Shown here one piece after another: positions 43,547 to 54,395 of a stretch of 64,000 nucleotides of DNA; positions within the stretch are counted from its first letter, which is position 1, and every line of letters begins with the position of its first letter. The notes under the pieces were generated by a model. That model was not told the origin of the DNA. It worked only from the letters and a program-made list of their open reading frames with translations, and searched no databases. Source of the DNA: Epithemia pelagica (lineage: Eukaryota; Bacillariophyta; Bacillariophyceae; Surirellales; Surirellaceae); assembly GCA_946965045.2 (NCBI GenBank), contig OX337240.1, positions 1,116,001-1,180,000 on the forward strand, read 5' to 3'. Both the position numbers and the translations under genes were made by a program.

Positions 43547-44737
43547 TCATCGAGGATTGTGTCTGCGTTTGGATAAAAGCCGAGGCTGCAAAGAGAATCC
43601 ATTTCGCGTCAGGAAGAGGCACCTTGCGTAGCTACCTAGGAATGGGGGACTGTGTTGCTCCGGCAAGAGTGGAGTATTGTTGGAAGAAAGGAGTGCATGG
43701 TTCTGATTATTGTTGGAGGGATAACCGTGTACCGGAGGAAGGGACGGATGATTCAAAGGTGGAGACACCATTCTATTGGAAGGGGAACCAGAAGAAGAAG
43801 ACAAAGGCATTGGAGCAGATGAGGAAGAGGGAAACAGCAGAGAAGATGACGGTTGTCCGTTGGATGGATGATGGTGAAAGGCAAAGGGTGATATCGGCAA
43901 GGAAGAAGGAGGATTACTGTTTGGAGAAGGCGGTATGGATGGTTGAGCAGGGGAGGCAATGGATTGGTGAGGAGTCGGCAAGGAAGATATTGTTGGTGGT
44001 TGTAGAGACGGTTGTTGTTGTACGGGTGGAGGTGGTGGTTGTGGAGAGATCTTCCGATCCATGGCAGTTTGAGTAGTGCTGGAGGAGGGAGCTTGTATAC
44101 TGGTTGTGCTGGACATTGGTTGTGACTGTGCCGTCATCGATGAAGGTGTAGAGTTTGTTGGTTGATTATTTTTCAAAGTGTTGTGATCCAATGGCGTAGC
44201 CACAGCCGAGGATTGAGGGCTTGTTGTGGTTGGCTGTTGTTGGGACCCTAAAAAGGTACGTGCGGCACTCAAAAATGCCTTTTGATCCTGCTGACCAGTC
44301 TGATAATCTTCGTGTATTCTCAAGGCCTGTGGATGGTTCCCCTTGAGATAGGGCATAAAGGCAATCAAGACATCCTGTGGTGAATCAAAATGGACCAGAA
44401 CAAAGGTTCATCCAAACCGTGAATGAGCGTTCACAACCCACTGTGTATCAAACCAAACCATTCCAAACAAACTCAAAGAGGAACGTACCTCATCGCGCAT
44501 CATCGTCATGCCCGACGACCTGTCGTCTGGTACCGACGAGGACGGAGGAGATGGTTGATGATGATGATGCGACGATCGACTACCTCGTCCTCCACCATGA
44601 TGATGTCTGGATCCTCGTCCGCCTCCACCACCTCTTCGTGGACCACGATGACTGCGGCCACTATTATTGTTGTTGCTTCGGCCACTTCCTCCACCTCGTG
44701 GTGTCGACCGTCGCCCCGACGAATGCGAACTGGACAT
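43547..44737 (-). pseudogene. Truncated nucleotidyltransferase 5' copy (unit 3) with new tail
   Basis: Same structure as the unit 2 copy: exon 1 at 44737-44489, intron 44375-44488, and exon 2 from 44374 through the junction at 43651 to a stop at 43547. Predicted product is about 358 aa, identical to the unit 2 copy. Confidence 0.8.
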
Positions 44738-45456
44738 GGTGGTCAATGAATCGAATGGGGACAACAAGTTTCTTATAGCAGCCAAACCATTCAAGAAAAC
44801 TGGAAGGGGCCTCCTCTCTATTAGTTTGTCAGGTTTGCTTTTTGTTCTATGGACTCAACGGATTGTTGGTATTGCAGAAAAGAATTTCACAACAACGCCG
44901 CAGTTCGGTCATTTCATTTCGGGTTCGGGGAGATGGAGATAGCATCCATAGACTTTGATGGAGAGCATCAATCCTGAGCGCGATGTATAATACATGTCAT
45001 CTATCATGCATTTCAGTAAAGATCTCCCCCGCTTGTCGTAGTAGACGGAGCCGCAGAGACGTGCGACTGTCTTACGACATCTATTGTCGAATCAAAAAGC
45101 TGTGGAGTCAGACACCATGTGTTCTGTGTCACTTTCATGTCTTAGATGAAGCTGCTCCTTCAACGAATGCCAGTTTGATATGTCTCGTTTCTGTCTTGCC
45201 AGGTTGCACCGAGATCCGGCGAATTCTCCAGACTTAAACAATAATGCAGCACCCAATCCTAACTTGACATGATGCAATCTTTCCTTTTTTCGTTACTCAA
45301 TACTACCTCAAAAGACTCAATGAACAATCAACGCGACAATAACAACATTCCCATTTCCCATAAAACAAACAACAAACAACAACGACATCCATAACATTCT
45401 TCGATAACAACAAGAGAACAAAAGACGGACGACACAAAAACGAGCAATTCCAAACA

Positions 45457-46608
45457 ATGAACCATTCCAACCAAGCCATTGTGAAAAAGACTGATCTTTC
45501 GACCACGAAATCTTCTCGTACAATTACAAGCACCAGCATGGAGGAGGAGGATGAGTGTGGTAAAAAGACTCTGGATCACGGTCATCCAGAAGACGACAAT
45601 AACAAGGACCCAATGAAAACGGACACACAAAGGAACCCTCCTTCGTTGTCTTGTTGTGCAACGGATGCTGCTTCCACAGTCCACAACACTAACAGCAACC
45701 ACAACCAGCATTCTCAATGGCAACAAGACATTGAACGAGAACATGGCCGTTTAATGGCCTTGCAATCCTATCATGTCTTGGATCGTCCTCCCAATCCTCA
45801 ACAAGTTCGTCTGGCGACCATGGCCGCTCGCTTTTGTCGGGTTCGTCTCGCACGCATTGTCTTGGTCGATTTCGATCGCTGTTGGATCTTGGCCGAATCC
45901 TCCAGGACCGACAATAACGAGTCGTTGTCAATGACGACGAGCTCCCAAGAAGTTGCTCGCCAACGATCCGTCTACGATTGGGCCGTCACAAATGCCTACC
46001 AACAACAACAACAAATGCTCCACAATTGCAACGACGACTCCAACCATGTTCCCCACGTTTCCGTTCTGACCAATCTATCGTTGCCGGATGCTCCCTCCTT
46101 GGACCTTCCCACTTACCACCATCCAGTGGTTGCGACAAATGATTCGACGACAACGACAACAACTGCCGTGGTGGAAACTCCCCTGCACTTTTTTGCCAGC
46201 GTCCCCTTGATCAATCCCCAAGGTCACATTCTGGGTGTCTTGGCCATTCTCGACGATCTACCCCGCACCAGCGACAAGGCTGCCGTATCGGAGGCCCAAG
46301 CTCATGTCCTGACCGATTTGGCCCATGCGAGCACGACCTTGTTGCAAGAACAACAGTGGCAATTGGTCCAGGGTGTCAATAGCAAGGCCTTTCAACCCAA
46401 TCTCGTGCGATCGGCACGATTTGTCGTTTCTCAATTGCAGACCTTGCAGCAAGATCCAGAATTGCAAGCCATGGCACGACAATCGCAACAACAGGCCTTG
46501 GATTCGGCATGTGTCTCGGCGCAGTATCTGTCCACCTCCTTGCAACAGCATCCACGAAAACCACCACCACCACCTCCATCCCAACAACCATTGACATTTC
46601 TGGAATAA
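45457..46608 (+). CDS. GAF-domain protein, copy 3 (keeps the original downstream flank)
   Basis: 383 aa, differing from copies 1 and 2 by Phe20 to Ser (TTT to TCT near 45511) and at least one silent change (45960). The upstream leader is 5 bp shorter around 45280-45310. Its downstream sequence runs on into unique DNA after 46919, so its 3' end is probably the pre-duplication one. Confidence 0.8.
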   Translation: MNHSNQAIVKKTDLSTTKSSRTITSTSMEEEDECGKKTLDHGHPEDDNNKDPMKTDTQRNPPSLSCCATDAASTVHNTNSNHNQHSQWQQDIEREHGRLMALQSYHVLDRPPNPQQVRLATMAARFCRVRLARIVLVDFDRCWILAESSRTDNNESLSMTTSSQEVARQRSVYDWAVTNAYQQQQQMLHNCNDDSNHVPHVSVLTNLSLPDAPSLDLPTYHHPVVATNDSTTTTTTAVVETPLHFFASVPLINPQGHILGVLAILDDLPRTSDKAAVSEAQAHVLTDLAHASTTLLQEQQWQLVQGVNSKAFQPNLVRSARFVVSQLQTLQQDPELQAMARQSQQQALDSACVSAQYLSTSLQQHPRKPPPPPPSQQPLTFLE

Positions 46609-46919
46609 CAACAACACAGACACCCACATGCCCATTGGATGAAACGGTCTTCTTTGTGTGCATGCGCAAATGGTCATCATGGATCTTCTTGTCAAGTGCG
46701 AGAAATACACACCAATTCATGGTCTCCATTCTCCATGTCCGTCCCTTGTCCATACAACATCTATGTCCCTGCAGCTCGTTGGTCTTTTCTGGGGTAGCAG
46801 CTCCAGTGTTTGCTGACACGCATCATCAACGATTCTTTCTTCGCTTGGATAAAAGCCGAGGCTGCAAAGAGAATCCATTTCGCGTCAGGAAGAGGCACCT
46901 TGCGTAGCTAGGAATGGGG

Positions 46920-47282
46920 GACCACTGGACCCATTTCCTTAGTTGTCTGAAACCTACAATCGGGGCACAGAAATAGACGAATGGATTGCATGACTGCTAT
47001 TCGATATTGTCGCACACTCGTAGGAGTAGATAAGTATACACGAGAGCTACATTGGCAGTATCTATGATTCGTATTGTACTGCTATTTTTTGTAAGTCAAC
47101 ATAAAGAAGGGGCAGTGGAAGGCATGAATAAAATCCGCGACCAAATCAGTGTCCGATGCTCTCATTTTTTGTTCTTCAAAGATTTGAGACGTGTCTGTTC
47201 GACAACAGTAAAAGATATTGGAGCCCATTTCTTCATATAGCAGCGGCTAAAAGCAAGTGCCCGAACAACAAGACGATACGAC
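46920..47282. other. Unique flank between triplication and sulfotransferase-glycosyltransferase gene
   Basis: 363 bp without a convincing gene. It should hold the promoter of the plus-strand gene at 47283. Confidence 0.4.
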
Positions 47283-50200
47283 ATGACAGGCATTGCTGAC
47301 TTTTACCTGTACATGAAGCGACCTCATTCCAAGGATCGCCGACAACGATTTCTCGCCCATTTTTTGCACCAGTCATCGACCAACCAAGAACCACAACGCT
47401 TTGTCGTTCTTTCTTGGAAACGGACTGGTTCCAACTTGCTGTGTGGTATGCTTCACTTACATCCTGAAATTCTCATGCACAATGAACTCTTTAATCCGAT
47501 TGATATTTTCACCTACCATCCAACCTTTTTTCGTGGTCCATCCTCTCATGACAACGATCCGAACAACTCGGTCGGAGCTTGTCGTGCTGATTCGTGGAGT
47601 GTCTTGACACGTGATTTATTTCCCGAAGACTTTTTGGACTTTATCTGGTACGGCCACCAGAATGGACTCCTCGGCACTCCTTTGGCATCCTCCTCTGCTT
47701 GCAAAGCCATTGGATTCAAATCCTTTCCCGAACATTGGTCGGAAGTACGGAACGATGCCATTTTCCAACGAGCCCTGATGGAAGATATTCGGGTCAAAAA
47801 GATTATTTTGCATCGACAAGACGAATTAGCTGTCTATGTGTCCATGCTTCGTGCCGATCAAACGGGACGATACATGACACACGCCTACCCCGACGACTTG
47901 ACCTTGCACATTGATCCAGCTCAGTTTCAACAGTTTCTGGACCATTATCGAGATACCTTTGCTCGTAAATACAAATCGCCCACAGTCGGGCGAGATACCT
48001 TTTGCATCACCTACGAACAATTGTGTGGCGATGCCACTGTATTGGAAGAACAAATCATGCCCCAATTGTTTCAGTTTCTTGGTGTCGATCCGACGGCTCC
48101 CGTGAAGCGACTCAAGGAAACGGTCAAACAAGCCAATCCTCAGGAAGATTTGGCGACTGTCATTCAAAACTATGACCAGTTGGAGTTTTGTTTTCGATAT
48201 TCCAATCTGGTGCATTTTGTCCAAAGAATACATAACCAACAAACGACCGCTTCCATGGTCGACGGCCAGGACGATGCGGCTCTCAGCGACCAGGACCAGG
48301 CACTGGATTCCTTTGCCAGTGTCGATCCACCTCCTTTGGCAAGTTGGAGTATTCTCTTGCCCATTTGTTCCCGAACCATGTCCAAACAGACCAAACCTCG
48401 GCACATGGTCAACCAGGGTCCACATGATCCAAACACGAAGGAACAACACAATTTCAGTGCCAACCGATTTTTGGATCTGACTCTTTCTTCTCAGTATGAT
48501 GAGAAAAGCAAAGCAACCGTCAATCACGACAGCTGTTGGGCCATGTTACAGGAATTCGCCGAAACACTCGAAGTGACAGCGTGTGAGGATCAATTGTCGC
48601 TGACCGAGATTATTATCGGTATTGACATTGATGATGTCGTTTACCAGAATGACGAGGCCAAGGATCGTTTGGCGGCTTTGATGCCATGCCGGGTGGTCTT
48701 TGTTCCCATTCTACCAGAACAGTATGGTAAGCTATGTCGTATATGGAATCATTTGGGCAAAATGGCAGAACACGATTTTCTCGTATTGTTGGGAGATGAT
48801 GTTCGTCTTTTGGACAAGGGTTGGCAGGGCCGTATTGTTCAGTGCTTTCACCGAATTGCCAAGAAAAATCCACATCTTCCCTTTGGTGCCGCCTGTGTCG
48901 CCATGAACGATTTGTCTTTCCCCGGCTTTCCCACCTTTCCGGTGGTTCATCGGTGGCATGTCAAGACATTTGGCTCGATTCTTCCCAAACAGTTTGTCAA
49001 TCAGGGTGGAGACCCCTATTTGTACGAGCTGTATTCTCGATTCAATGCTGCAGAATTTGTACAAACATGTCGTCTCGAAAACACCATTGGCGGTGACGGC
49101 GATGCTCGGTACCAAAAGTATCACATCAATTGGCGAGGGCATATACTCAACATGGGATTGCGTCGTCTCAAATCTCATCTGGTCGAACCCACGTCACGAC
49201 ACCAACAGCAACTTCAACAATATCCACAAGGCATTGTCATGGATGTGGTCATTCCATCCTATCGGACCAATAACAATGACATACTGGAACGTATCGTGAA
49301 CCTTCGTGCAAGTGTGGACAATGTCTATGTCAAATTCTGGATTGTTGTGGACAATCCCTTGACATGGCACGTGGACGACGTCAAGGATCTTGCCCGACGC
49401 TGCAACGAAAAGCAATTGCAATCGTCCAACAACTACTTTATCAATGTGATTCATTATACGGAAAACCGTGGTGCCAGTTACGCTCGAAATACGGGTTACA
49501 ATTATTCCACAGCTGATTGGATTCTGTTTTTGGACGACGATGTCGTACCGGAAAAACACTTGTTGGATGCCTACCTTGGCGCCTTGCAACGCTATCCAGA
49601 CGCCAAAGTGTTTGTGGGCCATACCGAACTTCCACCCACCTCACACAATGCTTGGACCGAAATGCTGCGGACCTGCAACGTGGGGTACTTTTATGGCATT
49701 GCACAAAAAATGGTGCATCCTCCCTGGGGTGTCACTGCCAATCTGTTGGTACGAGGGTCCCGATACAATCCAACCATTCAATTCAAGAGCCTCTACCCCA
49801 AGACTGGTGGTGGAGAAGATATTGACCTCGTGTACCAGTACAAGGCCTATTATCCATCGCTGGGACGACGAGTCACGGTGGGCGTTCCCGAGGCTCGAGT
49901 GCACCATCCGTGGTGGCGAAATGGACAACCCTGTTATGGTCAAATCACAGGTTGGGCCACGGGTGATTCCTTATGTATCACAGAATGGCCCGAAAAAACC
50001 TTTGTCGTCTTTCCCAATTGGATTGAGCATGTCGTGTTTGTGGTTCTTCCACTTTCCTTGTACACGAAACGGCCTCTGGCCGGTTTGATGGCAGCCAGTG
50101 CCGTGATTGTGTGGGAACACATTCTCAAAGCACATGGGTATTGGGTCGATGCCAAGAGAGTCGTACTGTCGCAAGGTGGTCCTGTGAGTGGTGGTGGTGG

Positions 50201-50486
50201 ATCCCAGCAAGAAGAACCAGCAACTCCTTCCAATCTTGTTCGTCGGTGGTGGTGGCAGACGGCATGGGTGGCTCTGGGTGCCGGGTCCATTATTTCATCG
50301 CAAGAAGCTACAAGAACCTGGTGTTTGTTAAAACGATTCAGTCTCTTTTCACTGTGCCGACGAGTCGATTGGTTTGATGGACAAAAACCAACCATTAAGC
50401 TGGACATTCAATTGGGCAGTGCGATACGATGTGTCATGAACACTGGCTTGACATGGTGGGCTTGGTCGTCGCTATCGAAAAAGTAA
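47283..50486 (+). CDS. Fusion of sulfotransferase with two GT-A glycosyltransferase-like domains
   Basis: 1067 aa, intronless. Residues about 38-320 are sulfotransferase-like: WKRTGSNLLCGML (46-57) fits the 5'-phosphosulfate loop, and KKIILHRQDELAVYVSMLR fits the 3'-phosphate-binding region of Stf0/NodH-type enzymes. Residues about 440-640 form a first GT-A-like domain (IIIGIDIDD; FLVLLGDDVRLLDKGW with an acidic pair). Residues about 650-880 form a family 2-type glycosyltransferase: MDVVIPSYR, NRGASYARNTGYNYSTADWILFLDDDVVP (DxD), GGGEDIDLVYQYK (ED acceptor motif). Two hydrophobic spans follow (about 915-945 and 985-1000), suggesting Golgi membrane attachment near the C-terminus. It probably builds and sulfates a glycan, perhaps a cell-wall or mucilage polysaccharide (inference). 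Confidence 0.78.
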   Translation: MTGIADFYLYMKRPHSKDRRQRFLAHFLHQSSTNQEPQRFVVLSWKRTGSNLLCGMLHLHPEILMHNELFNPIDIFTYHPTFFRGPSSHDNDPNNSVGACRADSWSVLTRDLFPEDFLDFIWYGHQNGLLGTPLASSSACKAIGFKSFPEHWSEVRNDAIFQRALMEDIRVKKIILHRQDELAVYVSMLRADQTGRYMTHAYPDDLTLHIDPAQFQQFLDHYRDTFARKYKSPTVGRDTFCITYEQLCGDATVLEEQIMPQLFQFLGVDPTAPVKRLKETVKQANPQEDLATVIQNYDQLEFCFRYSNLVHFVQRIHNQQTTASMVDGQDDAALSDQDQALDSFASVDPPPLASWSILLPICSRTMSKQTKPRHMVNQGPHDPNTKEQHNFSANRFLDLTLSSQYDEKSKATVNHDSCWAMLQEFAETLEVTACEDQLSLTEIIIGIDIDDVVYQNDEAKDRLAALMPCRVVFVPILPEQYGKLCRIWNHLGKMAEHDFLVLLGDDVRLLDKGWQGRIVQCFHRIAKKNPHLPFGAACVAMNDLSFPGFPTFPVVHRWHVKTFGSILPKQFVNQGGDPYLYELYSRFNAAEFVQTCRLENTIGGDGDARYQKYHINWRGHILNMGLRRLKSHLVEPTSRHQQQLQQYPQGIVMDVVIPSYRTNNNDILERIVNLRASVDNVYVKFWIVVDNPLTWHVDDVKDLARRCNEKQLQSSNNYFINVIHYTENRGASYARNTGYNYSTADWILFLDDDVVPEKHLLDAYLGALQRYPDAKVFVGHTELPPTSHNAWTEMLRTCNVGYFYGIAQKMVHPPWGVTANLLVRGSRYNPTIQFKSLYPKTGGGEDIDLVYQYKAYYPSLGRRVTVGVPEARVHHPWWRNGQPCYGQITGWATGDSLCITEWPEKTFVVFPNWIEHVVFVVLPLSLYTKRPLAGLMAASAVIVWEHILKAHGYWVDAKRVVLSQGGPVSGGGGSQQEEPATPSNLVRRWWWQTAWVALGAGSIISSQEATRTWCLLKRFSLFSLCRRVDWFDGQKPTIKLDIQLGSAIRCVMNTGLTWWAWSSLSKK

Positions 50487-50940
50487 GAGTTCCACCTAGG
50501 TCAATTGAGGAGTTGATAGCCGTATTCCATTGACACGACATAAAGCCTCTCGATACAATGATGGATATGGAGGGTCTCAAGTCGCTCAATGGAATGCCAA
50601 TCCCATCGTACAATCATAGATATGTGATGCGAACCGCGAATATAGGGTGCGACTGGAATAAGGATCCGCGACTGATAAATGTACTCCTCAGTGGCTACAG
50701 AATCTTTCCGTTTGATGATTATTATGAAGAATTTAGTCGCTCAGCGAGGTTGTGCATGTGTGGTTTCGACACGTCAGATTCGAGTCGGAACAGCACCGAA
50801 CGAACCAAGTGGGCGGAGGGAACAACGCTGAATTCAACGTTGGGACGCATCGAAGGAGCAGGAACTCCTATTGACCAAGGTGGACGACGTTGCTGGGATG
50901 GATAACGTGTGCTCATAACAAAAACTATCACGAGATCGAA
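50487..50940. other. Intergenic, one doubtful short frame
   Basis: A 115-codon plus frame (50558-50905) has no recognisable motif and no supporting context. It is not called. Confidence 0.4.
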
Positions 50941-51441
50941 ATGCTCTCAATCCACAGCATCCTACAACAAAAAGACAGTCTTTTGGTGGTGCTTGTCCTC
51001 CTGAGAATTTGTGTTGCACCACACACGTGCCGTGCCATTCGCAGTACCAACCGTACAACCACCACAAAAAGTACCAATCATCCAGAAACAAGTACCACCA
51101 TGCCAAAGGTTTGGGTCAGTGTCACCGGGTTGGAACTCAAGAGTTGGCTTCGATAGCCGCAGTTCATGATGTATGCGGTGCCATCCTTTCATCAAGCACA
51201 ATCGTCGCCGGGAAATATTTGGACCTCTGCCAAGGATGTGGGGACCATTCATCATACGTTGACCGTCTGGGAAAACCGTCAAGCCATGTTGGAATACTTT
51301 CGACAAGGAGAACACCTCAAGGCCATGAAAATTTCTCGAACTGTGGGAAAATATGGAAAAGTATATGGGTATGAAAGTGACTCGATCCCGACATGGGAAG
51401 AAGCCTTGAAACTTTGGCAAGAAAAGGGTCGTGTGGTTTAG
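50941..51441 (+). pseudogene. Antibiotic-biosynthesis-monooxygenase/DUF3291-like protein with one internal stop
   Basis: From ATG 50941 the frame gives a hydrophobic leader (SLLVVLVLLRICVAP) and a linker, then PKVWVSVTGLELKSWLR. A single TAG follows at 51154-51156, after which the same frame continues PQFMMYAVPSFHQAQSSPGN, HHTLTVWENRQAMLEYFRQG, HLKAMK and SIPTWEEALKLWQEKG to TAG 51439-51441. These blocks match the dimeric alpha+beta barrel fold of ABM/DUF3291 proteins (the TLxVWExxxAM and SDxxPxWEEAL motifs). The stop sits inside the fold, so an intact product needs readthrough, a different allele or a sequencing error. Starting at ATG 51166 would lose the first strand. Confidence 0.65.
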
Positions 51442-52279
51442 GGAGAGCCCAAGGAGGGTGACCTCGTCGGGCGAGACCATGGCTTTTCCAAAGAATCCGA
51501 AGCTGCCATACAAGGACACGTCCATCACCACGAATCGTCGGTTCGGAAACCGCCAACCATGACGGCCTAACACTCTAGCGCCTCTCCAGCTCATACATAG
51601 TAAAAAGTAAAAAGTAAAAATCATTCCTGGTGGATCGGATAGAAAAGTCGATTTGTGTGTGATACCTTTCATTAGATACACAATATGCCGGCCGACTAGA
51701 TAGCCTATGGGGGTGGTTCACAGAAACTAGAACCTCGAAACCAACCCCGCTGGGGGTGGTGTTGGGGGTGGTTCACAGAAACTATGACCTCGACCCCCCC
51801 CCGCTGAGGGGGTGGTCCACTTGCTACAACAGCAAAGGGCGACAGTTGGCAATTGGACAAAGACCGATTGAACCGACATTACTGCATTATTCGTACCCAG
51901 GATAAAATTTTTTCAAAAGATATCCTATATCTAGTCGCACATAGTGCTTTTTTATCCTGAAATCGCTTATCTCGTGACAAGATAAGCTGCATTATAGCAA
52001 AATAAGTAGTCTTATTTGTCGTGGGATAAGATTTTCCCACTGCTCCAATGCACTGTCAATACATAGGGATGGACATACGCGCAACATTGTCGTAATGGAC
52101 GCCCGTCGCCCACATCGAAATGGTTGACCCTGCGTTGATGAAGGACACCATCGACAGGACAGGAACACATCCAATGACCATCATAGTGTCATACGGATCC
52201 GTACGATTGTTTCCCTGTATAGAATCCTTACGAAATAGCAATAGAACTTATCACATTATCATAATTTTCGTACCCGACG
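51442..52279. other. Intergenic with short direct repeats; 5' flank of the Crypton
   Basis: 51710-51820 holds two copies of a GGGGGTGGTTCACAGAAACTA unit followed by G-rich/C-rich tracts (poly-C at 51795-51803). The rest (51830-52270) is AT-rich with no gene and contains short palindromic pieces (ATAAGATTTTCC, CTTATCTCGTGACAAGATAAG). It may be the 5' part of the Crypton, but Cryptons lack terminal repeats, so the edge cannot be placed. Confidence 0.45.
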
Positions 52280-54395
52280 ATGGCCCGATCCACTCGCCCT
52301 TCTAATCGTTCTAATCGTTCATCTCCATCGCGTCGTACGGAGAAACAGAACAACAACAACAACGATGCTGTCATCCCGGTCCAAGCAACAGCACCTACTC
52401 CTATGGACGAAGTCATAGAAGCCATAAACAATGATCATATGAGTAACCAACCACCTCCATCCAACCGCGGCAATTCCCAACGTCGACGCTCCAACAGCAA
52501 CCGCAACAACAACAACAACAACAATAATCGCAATCGTACGAACAACAATCGCCGTAACCAACAAAGTATTATTGATTCTATGACCATGCAGGATATAGCA
52601 CTAAATGGGCTGAACCCAACAACGCCAACCAACACAACAGATGATCGTCACCTATTACCTGCCCCAATCGACAACATTGCGGAACTACGCGCATTGACCA
52701 ATCGTTGCGCCGATTCTCTGATGAGGAAAAACACACGAGATGCATACAAGTACAAAATGTTGGAATTTAGAGCTTTCTGTCATGTTGTTTATCCTCACGA
52801 ACAGGTTGAAGTACGGTATGCAGTGGACTCTGACAAACTGTATCGTTTTTTGTTCTACCAAGTTTTTCGTGACCGGAAGCGTACGAAACATTTAAAACCT
52901 GGCGAGTTCGATTTCAATTTGTACACAGAAGTGGACCAGAAATACAAGGTACTCCTACGCGAGAATAACGGCCAAAAACGCACCGCCGCTGAGATTCTCA
53001 CCGAAATGGAACCAAAGAACCCACTTGGCTATTCCTCTATTAATACGTACCGCGCGGCCGTTCGCAAAATGTACGACTACCAACGTCACCGCTCCGATGG
53101 AACAATTGCCCCTTGTAAATGGGATTCGGAAATTATGAACCCATCCAATCGCAAGTGGTTCAGTCTTGTCGAGGTAAGTGCCGATCCAATACCGACTTAG
53201 AATTCCAGTCACACATTTTCTAAAATTTCGAAATTTCATTTATTTAACAGGGACGAGCTCCCCGCGTTGCCAAACGCAATTACGTCGAGAAAGTTACGGA
53301 GTCTACCCCCTTCTCCCACTCGGAATTAGTAGGCAAGATTGAAGAAACGTTTTGGTTGAAAGGTTGTCACCAGTCGAACAACTGTTCGACGTTCACGTCC
53401 CTCCGAAACCGCTTCTCTTTTCTCATGAACTACGCGTCCATTCTACGTGCGGAAACTCTTCACATCGCCGAACTTTCTGACCTTAGGGTATTTCCAATTA
53501 AATGTCGACAAGACCACGACAAAATGGAGATTGTCCTAATGCAAATGTTCACTGGGAAGACGGTGAAAAAAGATTCCCCGTCTCAATTTGCACGCGCTAC
53601 ACGACATCACGACGTTTTTTGCTGTCCACTTGGGGCACTCGCGTTATACCTTGCTTACCGTTTCCAACAAAACAGTGAGTTTGATCCGACTGGACGTTTC
53701 CCTGATTTCCTCATCAACGAGGAATGGTTTGACATCAAAGTTTTGGTAGAGCTTGGCGCTGATCCCGAGGAAGGAATCAATCAACAAGCATTTCGTCGTG
53801 ACTTGGGTAAAGTGTTCAAAAAGCTTGGAATCATATCGAATCACGTCACTCACTGGTGCCGGCATACAGCTCCAACGCATTGCGAATTCAAGGAGTTATC
53901 TCCTGAATTCGTAAAGCAACTGGGTAAGTTCGATTGACAACGCTACGCAATTTCTACATTGTTTCTAACTACGGTATTTTAACAGGTAACTGGGAACAAG
54001 ATACTCAAGAGTCACGCTACTCTGCCAAGGTTCCGATCTCAGCCATCCGCTGCATGGCTGGTTTCGAGGTAGGAGAGGGTTATTGGCTTCCAAGAGGAAA
54101 TGTAAAAGTTCCTTCGGAGCTCGAATCACAGATGTGGTCGTGGATAGAGGAGGCTGAGACATACATAGTTGGTTTCGGAAAGAACGACAAACCCACAGCA
54201 ATGGAATTCCTACGCTTCCTGAAGTTTTTACGTCGTGTATTCATCCAAGATACTGCCGCGATGATGTGCACACTCGAGACTGATCCAGAACCCTCTTCAT
54301 CTCGTCGTCTGTCTCACCACATCTTTTCACTCTTTTCTATTCTCTCTTCCCTGAATTTCAATCATAGAAAACAACAATGGCCGAGCAGTTGGTAA
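52280..54395 (+). CDS. Crypton-type tyrosine recombinase, two short introns
   Basis: Exons 52280-53173, 53251-53923 and 53986-54395 join in frame to 658 aa. Introns are 77 bp (GAG|GTAAGT...TTAACAG|GGA) and 62 bp (G|GTAAGT...TTAACAG|GT). The N-terminus is Asn/Arg-rich and disordered. The recombinase core shows the catalytic set: Arg364 in SILRAETLHIAELS, the H-x-x-R pair His499/Arg502 in VTHWCRHTAPT, and Tyr534 in ESRYSAKVP. The C-terminal part (WLPRGNVKVP, FLRFLKFLRRVFIQDTAAM) fits the NDC10-II-like region of Crypton proteins. Cryptons move through a circular intermediate and carry no terminal repeats. The recombinase looks intact and spliceable, so it may be active. Confidence 0.78.
53174..53250 (+). 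other. Crypton intron 1
   Basis: 77 bp, GTAAGT donor, AT-rich, TATTTAACAG acceptor. It has phase 0, and removal joins SLVE to GRAPRV. Confidence 0.8.
53924..53985 (+). other. Crypton intron 2
   Basis: 62 bp, GTAAGT donor and TTTTAACAG acceptor. It splits a Gly codon (phase 1), and removal gives VKQLGNWEQD. Confidence 0.8.

Larger units (their letters stand above)
37079..46919. repeat. Tandem triplication, unit about 3286 bp
   Basis: Three head-to-tail units: 37079-40364, 40365-43650 and 43651-46919. Each contains the 5' part of the nucleotidyltransferase gene (minus), a shared upstream region and an entire GAF-domain gene (plus). Junctions between units read GGGGGAC then TGTGTTGCTCC. Units 1 and 2 are nearly identical (one difference noticed, 37690 A against 40976 G). 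Unit 3 is slightly diverged: a 5-bp shorter GAF upstream region, a Phe-to-Ser codon change and a cluster of changes at 46795-46860. The left edge lies inside the intact nucleotidyltransferase gene; the right edge continues into unique sequence. So unit 1 keeps the original left flank and unit 3 the original right flank. Confidence 0.95.

Noticed and set aside
46509-46907. Plus frames reading through the GAF 3' region
   Set aside because: They overlap the GAF end in another frame and have no motif; the longer versions in units 1 and 2 run antisense to the nucleotidyltransferase stub.
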